NCBI GenBank assembly: GCA_020436935.1
Contig: JAGQWX010000022.1
Coordinates: 16,896-80,895 of the forward strand
From: Saprospiraceae bacterium
Lineage (GTDB): Bacteria > Bacteroidota > Bacteroidia > Chitinophagales > Saprospiraceae
Reading direction: 5' to 3'
DNA: 64,000 nt
Shown here: one piece after another, positions 63,934-64,000 of the stretch
How the letters are laid out: each line of letters opens with the position of its first letter
Position numbering within the stretch: the first letter of the stretch is position 1
The notes under the pieces: generated by a model
The model's input: the letters and a program-made list of their open reading frames with translations, nothing else
What the model was told of the DNA's origin: nothing
The model's database searches: none
Position numbers and translations under genes: made by a program

Positions 63934-64000
63934 CTGAAAGTCCCAGCGAATAGATAGTAGAAAGGAAAACAAAAGTTGCTAATTTTTTCTACGTACTCAA

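Noticed and set aside
1..64000. tRNA or rRNA genes
   Set aside because: No cloverleaf with a T-loop motif and no conserved rRNA stretch was noticed by eye. A tRNAscan-SE and Infernal run would settle this.

Overview
The window reads as chromosomal DNA of a Bacteroidota bacterium, probably Saprospiria-like. Supporting marks are a protein with a type IX secretion C-terminal tail (43114-44205), two hybrid two-component systems ending in AraC-type domains (5374-9489, 32940-36425), many SPII lipoproteins, promoters of the TTTG-N19-TAnnTTTG kind (44268, 61618), and little use of Shine-Dalgarno sequences. The genus is inference only. I saw no rRNA, tRNA, CRISPR array, prophage or complete insertion sequence.

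Layout. 1-5000 (minus strand): START-domain protein, YfcC-type carrier, intradiol dioxygenase, DUF1624 membrane protein. 5374-9489: large hybrid sensor kinase. 9491-10262: a non-coding degenerate tandem repeat. 10284-15552 (minus): AI-2E-type permease, WG-repeat lipoprotein, tricorn-type protease. 15.8-18.9 kb is an accessory patch: a DUF4143 AAA ATPase behind a 22-bp repeat array, an acetyltransferase, a PIN/antitoxin pair and a frameshifted small gene. 19-26 kb: a GDSL/PVC-type/cytochrome c fusion, a ThuA lipoprotein, a Fic protein with an operator-like repeat cluster, a secreted Gfo/Idh/MocA oxidoreductase and a VOC protein. 26.6-30.4 kb: recR, a glycosyltransferase and an M20 amidohydrolase joined by 4-base stop/start overlaps. 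30.5-37.4 kb: an antitoxin remnant, a CrtA-like enzyme, a TlpA-like lipoprotein, a cytosolic hybrid kinase and a receiver-less LytTR protein. 37.5-42.9 kb: a five-gene operon with an ABC ATPase and permease, a solute-binding/OmpA fusion and two coiled-coil proteins. 43-49.4 kb: T9SS cargo, ROK kinase, a two-gene MacB/FtsX-like exporter with a His-rich loop, a cluster of palindromes and SelO. 49.6-54.3 kb: HigBA-like toxin-antitoxin genes and small enzymes. 54.4-55.7 kb: a second DUF4143 ATPase behind a 32-bp repeat array. 55.9-59.2 kb: a 5'-nucleotidase-like lipoprotein and two genes fitting the end of the non-phosphorylating L-fucose pathway. 59.4-61.4 kb: PspC-domain protein plus PadR regulator. 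61.7-63.9 kb: K+-dependent-type membrane pyrophosphatase.

Themes. The least explained system is the 37.5-42.9 kb operon. Its binding protein carries both an inner-membrane anchor and a peptidoglycan-binding OmpA domain, and it is encoded with two coiled-coil proteins and an ABC transporter; an intrinsic terminator lies inside the operon. A second theme is phased repeat arrays directly upstream of single genes whose products carry a C-terminal helix-turn-helix-like segment (two DUF4143 ATPases, one Fic protein). The array sequences are unrelated to each other, which suggests separate autoregulatory circuits.
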